Virus record (IMG/VR): IMGVR_UViG_3300025010_001628
Coordinates: 1-36,405 of that record
Length of the DNA: 36,405 bases
Reading direction: 5' to 3' (one strand)
Source: a virus
In this document: one piece after another, positions 16,030 to 23,709 of the stretch
How positions within the stretch are numbered: the stretch's first letter is position 1
How the letters are laid out: each line of letters begins with the position of its first letter
Notes under the pieces: generated by a model
What the model saw: the letters and a program-made list of their open reading frames with translations, nothing else
Databases searched by the model: none
What the model was told of the DNA's origin: nothing
Program-made: the position numbers and the translations under genes

Positions 16030-16556
16030 TCTTAACTAAAGAACAAGTATTTGCCGCTTGCGAAAAGATAGCGCCTCAATACAACTTTGAAGTAAGTCTG
16101 ATTAAAGCTCTCTGTTTGCAAGAGGGTGGGAAAAATAAAAAAGGTGAATTTGCACCGGACAAAGCGCGGCTTGAGCAAGGTTATTATTTACGCTATGTTG
16201 AAGCAAAGAATGAACTTGCAACTACAACCGAGATACTTCTTTCCGCAAGTTACGGCGTTACGCAAATGATGGGCTTATCACTTAAAGAACTTGATTTTTT
16301 TGAATGGTGGTTTTCCGAACAAGTCGAACCGATGAAAATAATTCTTGGAAATCCATTAAGTGAAATTGCAATTCCCAAAGCGCTGAATTGGTACTGTGAA
16401 CATCTTAACGCGCAGATCGATTGGGGATGCAAATGGCTTGCAAAAAAAAGAACAATGGCAAACGGAAACATTGTAAAAATGCTCGGTTACTGGAACGGCG
16501 ACTCAACCGGCAAATACGCCGCTGAGGTTTTGGCAAAACAAAAAGGATTGAAATGA
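16026..16556 (+). CDS. Endolysin, lysozyme-like transglycosylase
   Basis: The 176-residue protein has the lysozyme-superfamily pattern: a likely catalytic Glu in ALCLQEGG (E33), then SASYGVTQMMG (residues ~73-83), which matches the SYGxxQ motif of soluble lytic transglycosylases, and YWNGDSTGKYAAEV near the end, the counterpart of the YN-G motif. No signal peptide, so it depends on the holin for release. It cleaves peptidoglycan glycan strands. Confidence 0.8.
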   Translation: MILTKEQVFAACEKIAPQYNFEVSLIKALCLQEGGKNKKGEFAPDKARLEQGYYLRYVEAKNELATTTEILLSASYGVTQMMGLSLKELDFFEWWFSEQVEPMKIILGNPLSEIAIPKALNWYCEHLNAQIDWGCKWLAKKRTMANGNIVKMLGYWNGDSTGKYAAEVLAKQKGLK

Positions 16557-17002
16557 AATATTTTATAATTGCACTCGTGCTTTTTATTGGCTGTTCATCT
16601 TCTATTACCGAGATAAAAGATAAGAAGATTGAAATTACTATTCCGATTGTTAAAGATAGCATCCCGGCAGTGGTTAAACATGTTGAACCGGCTGTGCAAA
16701 AGAAAATCGATTCTCTTTACAGCACCGCTCCAGCTGCAGTAATTGAAGGTGAAAAAGATGTTCCGATAAAAGGGAAACCGACGAAGATCAAAATTAAATA
16801 TCACCCGATAGAAAAAAGTTTTGATCTCGAAATTGATGAGCACAAAGTTGACACAACTATTACCGATACTACAAAAATTATAATTAAAAAAGAGACAACC
16901 ACTGTAGAAAAATTCGGTTATGCTGTTTATGGCATTATCGCTTTCGTGGTTATTCTCTGTGTTATCGTGGGATTTATCATTTATAAAAAGAAGGTGTTAT
17001 GA
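16553..17002 (+). CDS. u-spanin (lipoprotein with C-terminal membrane helix)
   Basis: The N-terminus MKYFIIALVLFIGCSSS is a lipoprotein signal with Cys14 in a lipobox-like FIGC. A ~105-residue periplasmic part, beta-rich and charged, follows. The C-terminus holds a membrane helix (residues ~122-144) with a KKK end. An outer-membrane anchor at one end and an inner-membrane anchor at the other is the layout of single-gene spanins such as T1 gp11, which fuse the membranes in Gram-negative lysis. It overlaps the endolysin by 4 bp and completes the cassette. Confidence 0.8.
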   Translation: MKYFIIALVLFIGCSSSITEIKDKKIEITIPIVKDSIPAVVKHVEPAVQKKIDSLYSTAPAAVIEGEKDVPIKGKPTKIKIKYHPIEKSFDLEIDEHKVDTTITDTTKIIIKKETTTVEKFGYAVYGIIAFVVILCVIVGFIIYKKKVL

Positions 17003-17343
17003 AAGAATATTTAATCGCCGGTACAAACCGGACCATCAAAGAACTTGATTACGATGCTTTTGAAAAGCTTACTGATGTTTTAAAAGAAGTAGATTTTGAG
17101 AACGTTACTCCCACGGTAAAAAGTATTCTATCAGAAATTATGAAGAAGAAACTTGCGCTTAAAATTGTGCAGGCAATTCTATCGCCGGAAGTAACTGAAG
17201 AAGATCTGAAGAAAACTAAAGCCACTTTGCTGCTTGAGGTGCTTGCTGATTTTTTATCCAACGAGGGGAGTTCACTAATAAATGGTGTGATCGGTTTAAT
17301 GAGCTCGATCAACGTGAAAGCCGAACAAATGAAGAACTCTTAG
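16999..17343 (+). CDS. Tail assembly chaperone (gpG-like)
   Basis: A 114-residue mostly helical protein lies directly before the tape-measure gene, the position of lambda G. It opens with KEYLIAGTNRTIKELDYDAFEKL, in the style of tail chaperones that bind an embedded target loop. It contains the slippery site at 17250 and so can also be read, after a -1 shift, into the 17256-17558 frame to give a 186-residue G-T product. It overlaps the spanin gene by four bases. Confidence 0.75.
   Translation: MKEYLIAGTNRTIKELDYDAFEKLTDVLKEVDFENVTPTVKSILSEIMKKKLALKIVQAILSPEVTEEDLKKTKATLLLEVLADFLSNEGSSLINGVIGLMSSINVKAEQMKNS
17250..17256 (+). other. Programmed -1 frameshift site T_TTT_TTA
   Basis: In the chaperone frame the codons read (GA)T TTT TTA, a canonical slippery heptamer. 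The -1 frame has a TGA at 17247-17249 and is open from 17250 to a TAA at 17556. GAGG (17236-17239) lies 10 bases upstream, in the place of the stimulatory ribosome-binding element of dnaX-type sites. A modest downstream stem (17288-17293 with 17306-17311) is farther away than usual. Confidence 0.85.
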
Positions 17344-17558
17344 ACCGCGCTAAAATATCAGTTGATTTCTTTGCGCCGGATGGAGAGGTAAAAACAAACC
17401 GCATTATTTATTTTTTGGCTGACGGTGATCTTACAAAAATTGACAGCATAAAAAAGAAACCGGTCACTCTTGTTTACGAGTATTATTACTTAAAGAGAAT
17501 TGAGAACTTAAATAAAAAATTGATCGATCTTGAACAAATTAAAAAAGCGGAAAGCTAA
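17256..17558 (+). CDS. Frameshift extension of tail chaperone (gpT-like)
   Basis: This -1 frame segment of 100 codons has no useful start codon of its own, so it is expected only as a fusion: 86 residues from the first frame plus 100 here. The segment reads LLDRAKISVDFFAPDG, then IIYFLADGDLTKIDSIKKKP and a helix of the YEYYYLKRIENLNKKLIDLE type. Its stop is two bases before the tape-measure ATG. In lambda the G-T fusion links the tape measure to tube protein. Confidence 0.8.
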   Translation: MQRGEFTNKWCDRFNELDQRESRTNEELLDRAKISVDFFAPDGEVKTNRIIYFLADGDLTKIDSIKKKPVTLVYEYYYLKRIENLNKKLIDLEQIKKAES

Positions 17559-17560
17559 CC

Positions 17561-19336
17561 ATGGCTGACAAAGAAATAAAAATAAAACTCTCCATAGACG
17601 GTAAAGAAGTTACTGCCTCAATTACCAACGCCGATGAACTTCTAAAGAAATTAAAAACCACCGCCACCGATACGCGTAAAACTTTTGCGGAATGGGGCAG
17701 TATCATCACCGGTATTAATCAAGGCATTCAGCTTGTTAGCCAAACATTCAGCGCGCTTGGCGCTTCTATGAAGATGGGAGCGGAGATAGAAGTTTTACGC
17801 GCAAACTTTAAAGGAACCGCCGAAGATATTGAGCTATTCCGCAAAGCAACCGCGGGAACGGTTAAAGAAGGAACTCTCATTCAACTTTCAAATCAAGCTA
17901 CCAGATTAAAACTCTCCATGCAAGATCAAGCTTTATTGTTTAATGTTGCTGAGGATTCGGTGGATTCTTTGGGCGGTACAGTTGATGAAAATTTCCGTTC
18001 GATGGTTTTCTCTACAGAGGGACTAACCAAGGCATTAAAATCAATGGGTTATCAAAAAGAAGTTTACGAAGAAATACTTAATAGACTTGCTTTAGCTGAG
18101 GGTGATGAGATTGATAAACTTGATGCTGAAACACAAAAACGTGTTAGGATAAATACAATACTTGAAGTTACCGGCGTAACGATGGCGGATGTTACTGGTA
18201 AAACAAAAGACACTGCAGATAAATTAGAATCGTTAGGTGTAAAGGCAGAGGAAGCAAAAGAAAAATTCGGGATGTTATTAAATGATGCTCTAATACCGGT
18301 TTATGATAAACTTGAAGATGCCGGTATTATTGGCGATGCTGCTATTACAACTTTCGGAGGATTGGGAGAAGCGGCAACGATAGCAGCGCCGATGCTCACT
18401 CCGTTAGTGTTGGTGTTCCAAAATTTAAGTATTGCGGTAAGATCAGCATGGCTTTCTACGTTAGGCTGGGTTGGCGTTGCTATTGCCGCCGGTGTAGTTG
18501 CAAAAGAAGTTTTTGACTGGGCAAATAAACCTTATGGTCCCGGCGGGTTGGGCGCAAGCGATGCTTACAATAAAAAATTATCTGAAGGTAGTGAAGCCGA
18601 TTTTCCCGATCAAGTTGTAATCGGGAAGAAAAAAGGGAAAGTCACTATACCGAAAGCCGGGAAGAAATTAACTCCTGCTGAAAGATTAAGACTTGAGATT
18701 GACATTGCAAGAGAAAATTTAGAATGGGCACTTGCACAATCAAGAGCAAATAAAGAAACGTTCGACGACATACTTAAAAATGCTCCTCCGAAATATACCG
18801 GAACTTTAGGAGGGGTTGAAGTTCCGGACAAGCCTGGTGAAGTAGGGATGGATTCTTCAAATAAAACCTTTACCGATATGACCGGGCAAACAAGAGCATT
18901 AAGCCTCGGCGCATATTCTGCAAACATGGCATTTCAAACACTCGGTAGAACGATCTCTCAAGCGTTGGGGAATGCAGTAAGAATATTTAAGCAAGCAAAT
19001 TCAGTATTGCAAAACTTTATTAACAGCCTTGCTGAGGCTGCATCTCAACTTCTAATAATGCAAACTATTAAAGGATTATTTAACCTTGCCACCGGCGGTG
19101 TTGGCGGTTTTATGGGCGGTTTTACGATGCTTGCCGAAGGTGGTGTTGCGACCAGACCAACGTTTGCCATGATCGGTGAAGCTGGACCGGAAGCCGTTAT
19201 TCCGTTAAGGAATTTACCGAGCTTTGCACCGCAAACCATTAACGTACAATTTGCACCGGTAGAGATGAAACAAAGAGGTATGGATATGCGCGGCTCAATA
19301 AACGCCACTGAACGTTATTTAACCCGGAACAGATAA
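17561..19336 (+). CDS. Tape measure protein (591 aa)
   Basis: The protein is long, helical and Ala/Gly-rich, with a central hydrophobic region (ITTFGGLGEAATIAAPML and on to ~310). The C-terminus has the common tape-measure pattern of a Gly-rich stretch, then AEGGVATRPTFAMIGEAGPE and AVIPL. Using the usual ~0.15 nm per residue, the tail would be roughly 90 nm. It directly follows the frameshifted chaperones and its stop overlaps the next start by one base. Confidence 0.88.
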   Translation: MADKEIKIKLSIDGKEVTASITNADELLKKLKTTATDTRKTFAEWGSIITGINQGIQLVSQTFSALGASMKMGAEIEVLRANFKGTAEDIELFRKATAGTVKEGTLIQLSNQATRLKLSMQDQALLFNVAEDSVDSLGGTVDENFRSMVFSTEGLTKALKSMGYQKEVYEEILNRLALAEGDEIDKLDAETQKRVRINTILEVTGVTMADVTGKTKDTADKLESLGVKAEEAKEKFGMLLNDALIPVYDKLEDAGIIGDAAITTFGGLGEAATIAAPMLTPLVLVFQNLSIAVRSAWLSTLGWVGVAIAAGVVAKEVFDWANKPYGPGGLGASDAYNKKLSEGSEADFPDQVVIGKKKGKVTIPKAGKKLTPAERLRLEIDIARENLEWALAQSRANKETFDDILKNAPPKYTGTLGGVEVPDKPGEVGMDSSNKTFTDMTGQTRALSLGAYSANMAFQTLGRTISQALGNAVRIFKQANSVLQNFINSLAEAASQLLIMQTIKGLFNLATGGVGGFMGGFTMLAEGGVATRPTFAMIGEAGPEAVIPLRNLPSFAPQTINVQFAPVEMKQRGMDMRGSINATERYLTRNR

Positions 19337-20925
19337 TGAATTATCGCATTTATCAATTTACAGTAAAGGTTGCATCGGGCACGTACGTTATTCAATTAAA
19401 GATTGAAGATGCAACGCTTGATAATGCAACGGTTACCGATCCCTCAACCGCCGGTTTATTTGTTACAGATCCCGGTATGGTGGAAGAAGATTTTAATATT
19501 GACGAAAACTTTTTTATGATCGGTGAATATGAGATACATATTTACGATAAAGAGACGGTTTTATATCCACTGATAAGCAGCAACCTTGCCAACGCTGAAA
19601 GAATTACCTTAACGGTTACCCGTAATGCGGCAGCCTTTTTTAAAGGTTTTCTTATCCCGGAATATTTTGGAGAGCAAAACCAGTACACAATGAAAGATAT
19701 TACGCTTCGCTTTGCGCCAATTCTGGAAATGCTGAATAAAACGTATGTAAAAAATCACATAACAAACGAACATTACACCGGGCAAGATATTTTATGGAGT
19801 GATGATGCAACGGTTACCGGTACAACCATTGCGAGTTATATTGAAAGAACTATAAGAGATCACGGGTGCATTACTGTTGAACAATTCTTTTCACGTATTC
19901 TGAAAAAAATAATAAAACCGGATTTTAACTATTTGACCGACTTTAAAAATTATTCTGAAAACGAATATTTAACGAAAATAGATTTACTGTTCGGGAATGA
20001 CAGCAGTGACATAACAAATTATATGTATTATAGTTTAGCTGATTTAGACCCGTCCGATCTATTTAATACCGGCACTCCTATTATCCCTTTAGTTGATACG
20101 TTGAATGGTCTAAAGTTAGATGTTAATCTTGGTCTTTACAGCAATGATGCCGGAGTTTACCGGTACGACAGTTACACTGACTACATTAAAGCATTAGGCA
20201 CTTTCTTAGGTGGCGCTTTTGGAATGCTTAATTATTCGGATTTTGTTTTTATCCCTTATGATTATTCCGATTTAGCTAATCTTGACAAAGAAGTGATCGA
20301 TCCTATTAATCTTAGGAGGGGGGGGGGAAATGTTACAGTCGAAACTTCACCTTATAAAGGGGTTAAACTTATAGATTCGAGCGGAACAGAATTATATGTT
20401 AGTCCCGGCGCAAGTGTTTATTTAGATAAAGACCTAAAGATCATTACTGTTGATATGCTATTCAAATGGTATAACTCCGGAACGTATTATGTACGTGTAT
20501 TAAAAAGTACTGTAGATGCTTTAGAAACCGCAGACGAATGGTGGAAATATTTAAGATATAGCCGGAATGAATCAGTCGAAGGGTATCGCGGTGATGGAGC
20601 TGCACCGTTATATAGTTTGGTGGGAATATACCTAAATGAATCCCCTTGGAATGCATACACTTCCGCAACAAATTCACATGATTTTGAAGCTGAAATTGTT
20701 GCAGCTCCAAATAGCATTGATGATTACTGGGCGCAACTTGGTTTATATTATTATGAATTTTACTGCAGTAAAAAATATTCTTTGCGACACGTTATAGAAG
20801 TTGAAGGAATAGATTATGCTTTGAACAAGTTGAAAGAACTTGAAAGTAAGTACTATAAACCGTTAAACATTAAGAAATATCTCGGTGGGAATTATAGTGA
20901 AATTACCGGGATTGAAGTTGAATAA
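19336..20925 (+). CDS. Tail tip/baseplate protein, unrecognised (529 aa)
   Basis: A 529-residue Tyr- and Asp-rich protein lies after the tape measure, where distal-tail and hub proteins sit. The N-terminal ~120 residues look beta-rich and could be a distal-tail domain; the centre holds several YxD-rich segments, and the end has a helix (YALNKLKELESKYYKPLN). No family confidently assigned. Codons 328-332 are encoded by a run of ten G (20318-20327), where slippage would shift the frame. Confidence 0.55.
   Translation: MNYRIYQFTVKVASGTYVIQLKIEDATLDNATVTDPSTAGLFVTDPGMVEEDFNIDENFFMIGEYEIHIYDKETVLYPLISSNLANAERITLTVTRNAAAFFKGFLIPEYFGEQNQYTMKDITLRFAPILEMLNKTYVKNHITNEHYTGQDILWSDDATVTGTTIASYIERTIRDHGCITVEQFFSRILKKIIKPDFNYLTDFKNYSENEYLTKIDLLFGNDSSDITNYMYYSLADLDPSDLFNTGTPIIPLVDTLNGLKLDVNLGLYSNDAGVYRYDSYTDYIKALGTFLGGAFGMLNYSDFVFIPYDYSDLANLDKEVIDPINLRRGGGNVTVETSPYKGVKLIDSSGTELYVSPGASVYLDKDLKIITVDMLFKWYNSGTYYVRVLKSTVDALETADEWWKYLRYSRNESVEGYRGDGAAPLYSLVGIYLNESPWNAYTSATNSHDFEAEIVAAPNSIDDYWAQLGLYYYEFYCSKKYSLRHVIEVEGIDYALNKLKELESKYYKPLNIKKYLGGNYSEITGIEVE
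20318..20327 (+). repeat. Ten-G homopolymer inside tail gene
   Basis: AGGAGGGGGGGGGGAAAT encodes RRGGGN in an otherwise AT-rich gene. At ten bases the frame is open; nine or eleven would truncate the protein. Either a slippage-prone switch or a place to check the assembly. Confidence 0.8.
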
Positions 20926-20940
20926 CACGAAAGGAATAAA

Positions 20941-21063
20941 ATGAAGATTGGAATAAGCTTAGCAATTAACAGCATGATGGGTGCTTTTAGGAAGTTGTTT
21001 TGTACTTCTGACAGCAAACAATTTGTAACATTAGATAATAAATTATTTACGGTGAGGAAATAA
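20941..21063 (+). CDS. Small hypothetical protein (40 aa)
   Basis: ATG follows GAAAGGAATAAA, a good ribosome site, and the stop lies one base before the next gene. The product is MKIGISLAINSMMGAFRKLF plus a 20-residue tail. A mildly hydrophobic helix at the start; no family recognised. Its fit between two tail genes supports translation. Confidence 0.5.
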   Translation: MKIGISLAINSMMGAFRKLFCTSDSKQFVTLDNKLFTVRK

Positions 21064-21064
21064 C

Positions 21065-22741
21065 ATGGAAAATTATAGTTCAAAACACAAAGGCACTACC
21101 ATTGACGCGGCGATTGACATAGTGACAGCCGTTTATGGAGACATTAATCTTATCGGCGTTCCCGGTGCGCAAGGGTTTGGAGTTGGCATTTGCCCGCCTC
21201 AATTACTTCCGGCTGATCTTGTTCCGCTCAGTGGAACGTTTGATAAAACAAACGATAATTACGGTAATTACTCTTGTACCACAGACGGCTCAATTATGGT
21301 TTGGGTCCCTCGCTTTTATTACAAGATTACCAACGTTGCAGACGCCCCTTATCTTGGAACGAAAGTAGAAATAAAAGGTGTTGACACTTACCCCAACGAA
21401 GGGAATGCGAATGCTGATGGTTATGCTTTGCATCGTGCTTTCGTGGATGGTGGAGCTGTAAAATCGGGCTTCTTTGTTGATAAGTATAAATGGAGTTTGA
21501 CTAATTTCGTTTACAACTCAGCCGGTGTTGCCAGTTCGATTAAAAACGGCAATCCTATTTCTTCTGCAGTTGATTCTGAACGGAATGCGACTAATCTTTT
21601 TGCCGGTGCATTCACAAATTGTAAAAGCAATTCTCAAGCACCGACGAATATTTACGGTGGTGCGTGGGCGGCGGCTAAATCGCGCGGCGCTAACTATGCA
21701 GTCTCTTCAATCTTTATCTTTAAAGCATTAAGCCTATTGTCCTTAGCACATGGGCAAGCCGCAACAAATACAACAAACTGCGCTTGGTATCTTGCAAATA
21801 AGATTTATCCGAAAGGAAATAATAATTACGGCGCTGATGTTGATGATGCAACGTGTACCTTTACCGCTTGTGATGATGCTTATTGGGCTGCAAGAAACGA
21901 AGCAAGAAAGAACGGTTCCGGTTCTACTTTTGCGAAGACAACACACAATGGGCAGAACTGCGGAGTAAGCGATCTGCAAGGAGATCAATATCAAATAACT
22001 CAAGGATTAACTTGCACTTCTGCTTCACAAAATTTAGCAACGGGTAACATCTCTTTAGAAGCTCAAGCGATAATTACGAAGGTAGCGCATGGTTATGCTG
22101 ATGGAGATGTTCTATTCGTAGAAGGAGCTAATACTGGCGCGGGTTGGAACACCGCTATGCAGTATCGCTTTTTTACTGTGTCAGATAAAACTGATGATAC
22201 CTTTAAGTTGAAAAAAAGAACAAACGATGCTGGAGATGGTAATTATTTAGATGCCAGCGCATTAGGAGCTTATGACACGGCAAATGGCACGTTCACTTGT
22301 ACTAAGGGCGTTTTTTATATTCTTAAAGAAAGTGCAACACTTAAAGATGTAACCGGTGGAAGTGGAGCTGCAACAGATCATTTTGCGAACACAACACTAT
22401 TCGACACAATTGATTTATCTGCAATCTTGATTAATACCTATGCAAGTGATAGATTTGGTAGCGGAACTAATCAAGTTCTGGGAATGAATATTACACGTAC
22501 GCATAATGATTACAAACTTACTTCTGTAGGTTTACCGAATGCTAAAACAGCAATAAGCAGCGGAGGAACTAATAACTTTGGTACAGATTATTTGATTAAA
22601 TGGATACTGAGCAATATGTGCCCGCTCGTCGGTGGGTATTGGGATAACTTTAGTAGTGCCGGCGTGTGGCTTGTCACTTTGTATTACAGTCGTACTAGTT
22701 CTAGTAGAAGTGTCTCGGCGCGGTCGTGCCTTTATGTTTAG
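21065..22741 (+). CDS. Tail-tip receptor-binding protein with DGR-type C-terminal lectin fold
   Basis: The 558-residue protein starts with a short attachment-like region and continues with a formylglycine-generating/C-type-lectin style body: WVPRFYYKI, DGYALHRAFVDGG, then CGVSDLQGDQYQITQGL, the equivalent of the DLxGNxxE segment of DGR target proteins. An inserted domain (~310-440) resembles tail modules with ITKVAHGYADGDVLFVEGA. The last ~40 residues (VGGYWDNFSSAGVWLVTLYY and then SRTSSSRSVSARS) have the GGxW...AGVW...R..S..R pattern of Mtd/TvpA-type variable regions. It probably contacts the host surface. No reverse transcriptase was found in the window. Confidence 0.8.
   Translation: MENYSSKHKGTTIDAAIDIVTAVYGDINLIGVPGAQGFGVGICPPQLLPADLVPLSGTFDKTNDNYGNYSCTTDGSIMVWVPRFYYKITNVADAPYLGTKVEIKGVDTYPNEGNANADGYALHRAFVDGGAVKSGFFVDKYKWSLTNFVYNSAGVASSIKNGNPISSAVDSERNATNLFAGAFTNCKSNSQAPTNIYGGAWAAAKSRGANYAVSSIFIFKALSLLSLAHGQAATNTTNCAWYLANKIYPKGNNNYGADVDDATCTFTACDDAYWAARNEARKNGSGSTFAKTTHNGQNCGVSDLQGDQYQITQGLTCTSASQNLATGNISLEAQAIITKVAHGYADGDVLFVEGANTGAGWNTAMQYRFFTVSDKTDDTFKLKKRTNDAGDGNYLDASALGAYDTANGTFTCTKGVFYILKESATLKDVTGGSGAATDHFANTTLFDTIDLSAILINTYASDRFGSGTNQVLGMNITRTHNDYKLTSVGLPNAKTAISSGGTNNFGTDYLIKWILSNMCPLVGGYWDNFSSAGVWLVTLYYSRTSSSRSVSARSCLYV
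22630..22740 (+). other. DGR-like variable region (VR)
   Basis: Nearly every exposed-position codon here is NNT or NNC (TAT, GAT, TTT, AGT x6, ACT, CTT, CGT, TCT), as expected if they derive from AAT/AAC codons of a template by adenine-directed mutagenesis. Fixed codons (GGT GGG, TGG, GCC GGC GTG TGG, GCG CGG TCG) match the conserved scaffold. The end, TCTCGGCGCGGTCGTGCC, is GC-rich like the initiation-of-mutagenic-homing site. The 5' limit cannot be fixed without a template repeat. Confidence 0.65.
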
Positions 22742-22746
22742 ATGTT

Positions 22747-22769
22747 ATAGCGAACGGTAGTGCCGCTAT
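22747..22769 (+). promoter_or_regulatory. Hairpin just after the VR
   Basis: ATAGCG (22747-22752) and CGCTAT (22764-22769) form a 6-bp stem around an 11-base loop, starting six bases after the stop codon. In the Bordetella phage DGR a DNA hairpin just after the GC-rich end of the VR is needed for efficient target use. The right arm includes the ATG of the next gene. Confidence 0.5.
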
Positions 22770-23118
22770 GTATTACGTTTATATTTTAGAATGTGAATGC
22801 GATAAGTTTTATGTTGGAATGACTTCCGATTTAGAACATAGACTTATCGCACACTTATCAAATAACGGTTCGGTATTTACAAAAAAGTATTCTCCAATTA
22901 GTCTTTTTTATGTAGAGGAATTACGAACAAGGGATGAAGCAATTTCAGTTGAAACTTATTATACAAAACTCTTTAAAGTGAAAAAGCAAGAATTGAAATT
23001 GGAAGAAAAGTATAAAAATATTTTTGATGATGTTAAACAATTTATTAACAAAAACGGCAACGATTGCTGGTATAGAATTAAACAAGGAGAATTAAATCAT
23101 GCGTTATTTCAAAGCTAA
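22768..23118 (+). CDS. GIY-YIG domain protein (YhbQ/UPF0213-like)
   Basis: The protein (116 residues from this ATG) opens MYYVYILECECDKFYVGMTS, the GIY-YIG core (here VYI and YVG), then LEHRLIAHLSN with the catalytic Arg and an EELRTRDEAISVETYYTKL helix carrying the metal-binding Glu. This is the compact YhbQ-like type without added DNA-binding domains, though it has ~40 extra C-terminal residues. The ATG lies in the hairpin after the VR and has no good ribosome site; a GTG at 22726, inside the VR, is an alternative start. It could be a homing-type passenger. Confidence 0.7.
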   Translation: MYYVYILECECDKFYVGMTSDLEHRLIAHLSNNGSVFTKKYSPISLFYVEELRTRDEAISVETYYTKLFKVKKQELKLEEKYKNIFDDVKQFINKNGNDCWYRIKQGELNHALFQS

Positions 23119-23506
23119 AAAAGTAGTTGACGAATTAACAACAAAATCCTTTTCTCAGATCAATGATAAGGACAAAATATATCGTTACGAGGAAAAAGAT
23201 GGAGTTGAATATCTTGGAGTTGATTCTGCAGACATACCAACGTTGCTGAAAGCTCAACCGGTTGAATTAGAGGTAAAAGAGCTTACCTACGATGAAATAA
23301 AACCGGTTCTTGACGATTGCAGATTGATGAAAGATTTCAATGCAATAGTTGAGAAAGAAATAGCGGAAAAATATTCCGTTGGTCGGGAATTCAAAATGCT
23401 GAATTTGGCAGCTACTGATCAAGAACGACTTGACTATGAAGCATTCAAAGAAGCGGTAAAAGCGCCGGTAAGACTGCTAAAAAAAGATATGGGATTGGTA
23501 GCTTAA
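23099..23506 (+). CDS. Hypothetical protein after tail-tip genes (135 aa)
   Basis: The ATG overlaps the end of the GIY-YIG gene and follows a strong AAGGAGAATTAA site. The product is soluble, beginning MRYFKAKKVVDELTTKSFSQ with an acidic beta-rich middle (IYRYEEKDGVEYLGVDSAD) and a helical end. No family recognised. Position after the receptor-binding gene and before attP suggests a tail-fibre accessory or assembly protein. Confidence 0.55.
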   Translation: MRYFKAKKVVDELTTKSFSQINDKDKIYRYEEKDGVEYLGVDSADIPTLLKAQPVELEVKELTYDEIKPVLDDCRLMKDFNAIVEKEIAEKYSVGREFKMLNLAATDQERLDYEAFKEAVKAPVRLLKKDMGLVA

Positions 23507-23529
23507 TCTCTATCAAAAACTCTATCAAA
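23505..23529. promoter_or_regulatory. Integrase arm-type repeats, left side
   Basis: CTCTATCAAA occurs twice, at 23508 and 23520 (12-bp spacing). The longer form AATCTCTATCAAAAACT (23505-23521) recurs exactly at 23710-23726 on the other side of the tRNA-like core. Repeats flanking a core this way are how tyrosine integrases bind attP arms. Confidence 0.7.
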
Positions 23530-23578
23530 TGGATAAAATAAATTAATATTTTGAAGTAAAAGAGCGTAATGAGAATAC

Positions 23579-23621
23579 CTCATAATCAGCGGGTCGGAGG
23601 TTCAAGTCCTTCTGAGCCCAC
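23579..23621 (+). other. attP core: 3' half of a tRNA (CAT anticodon)
   Basis: CTCATAA is a seven-base anticodon loop. It is followed by TCAGC (3' anticodon strand), variable loop, T-stem GGAGG, TTCAAGT, CCTTC, acceptor strand TGAGCCC and A. No matching 5' anticodon strand, D-arm or 5' acceptor is upstream. The tRNA half starting in the anticodon loop is the usual identity segment that restores a host tRNA-Met or tRNA-Ile(CAT) after integration. CCA is not encoded. Confidence 0.85.
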
Positions 23622-23630
23622 TTGAAAAAA

Positions 23631-23660
23631 CCTCAAATATTAACTATTTGAGGCTTTTTT
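23631..23660. terminator. Bidirectional Rho-independent terminator
   Basis: CCTCAAATA and TATTTGAGG form a perfect 9-bp stem with a five-base loop; CTTTTTT follows, and AAAAAA precedes on the other strand. It can stop late transcription from the left and integrase transcription from the right. It may also belong to the host tRNA end copied into attP. Confidence 0.85.
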
Positions 23661-23709
23661 ATTTTCTGTTTCTCTTTGGGGTTGTCTAATTAAGGCTAAT
23701 TGTGTCTGA

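Noticed and set aside
17250-17558. Independent gene between the chaperone and tape measure
   Set aside because: No usable start codon or ribosome site in that frame before its conserved part; frameshift expression explains it.
23500-23625. Complete tRNA gene at attP
   Set aside because: Only the anticodon loop and 3' half fold; the upstream bases do not pair with the acceptor or anticodon 3' strands.
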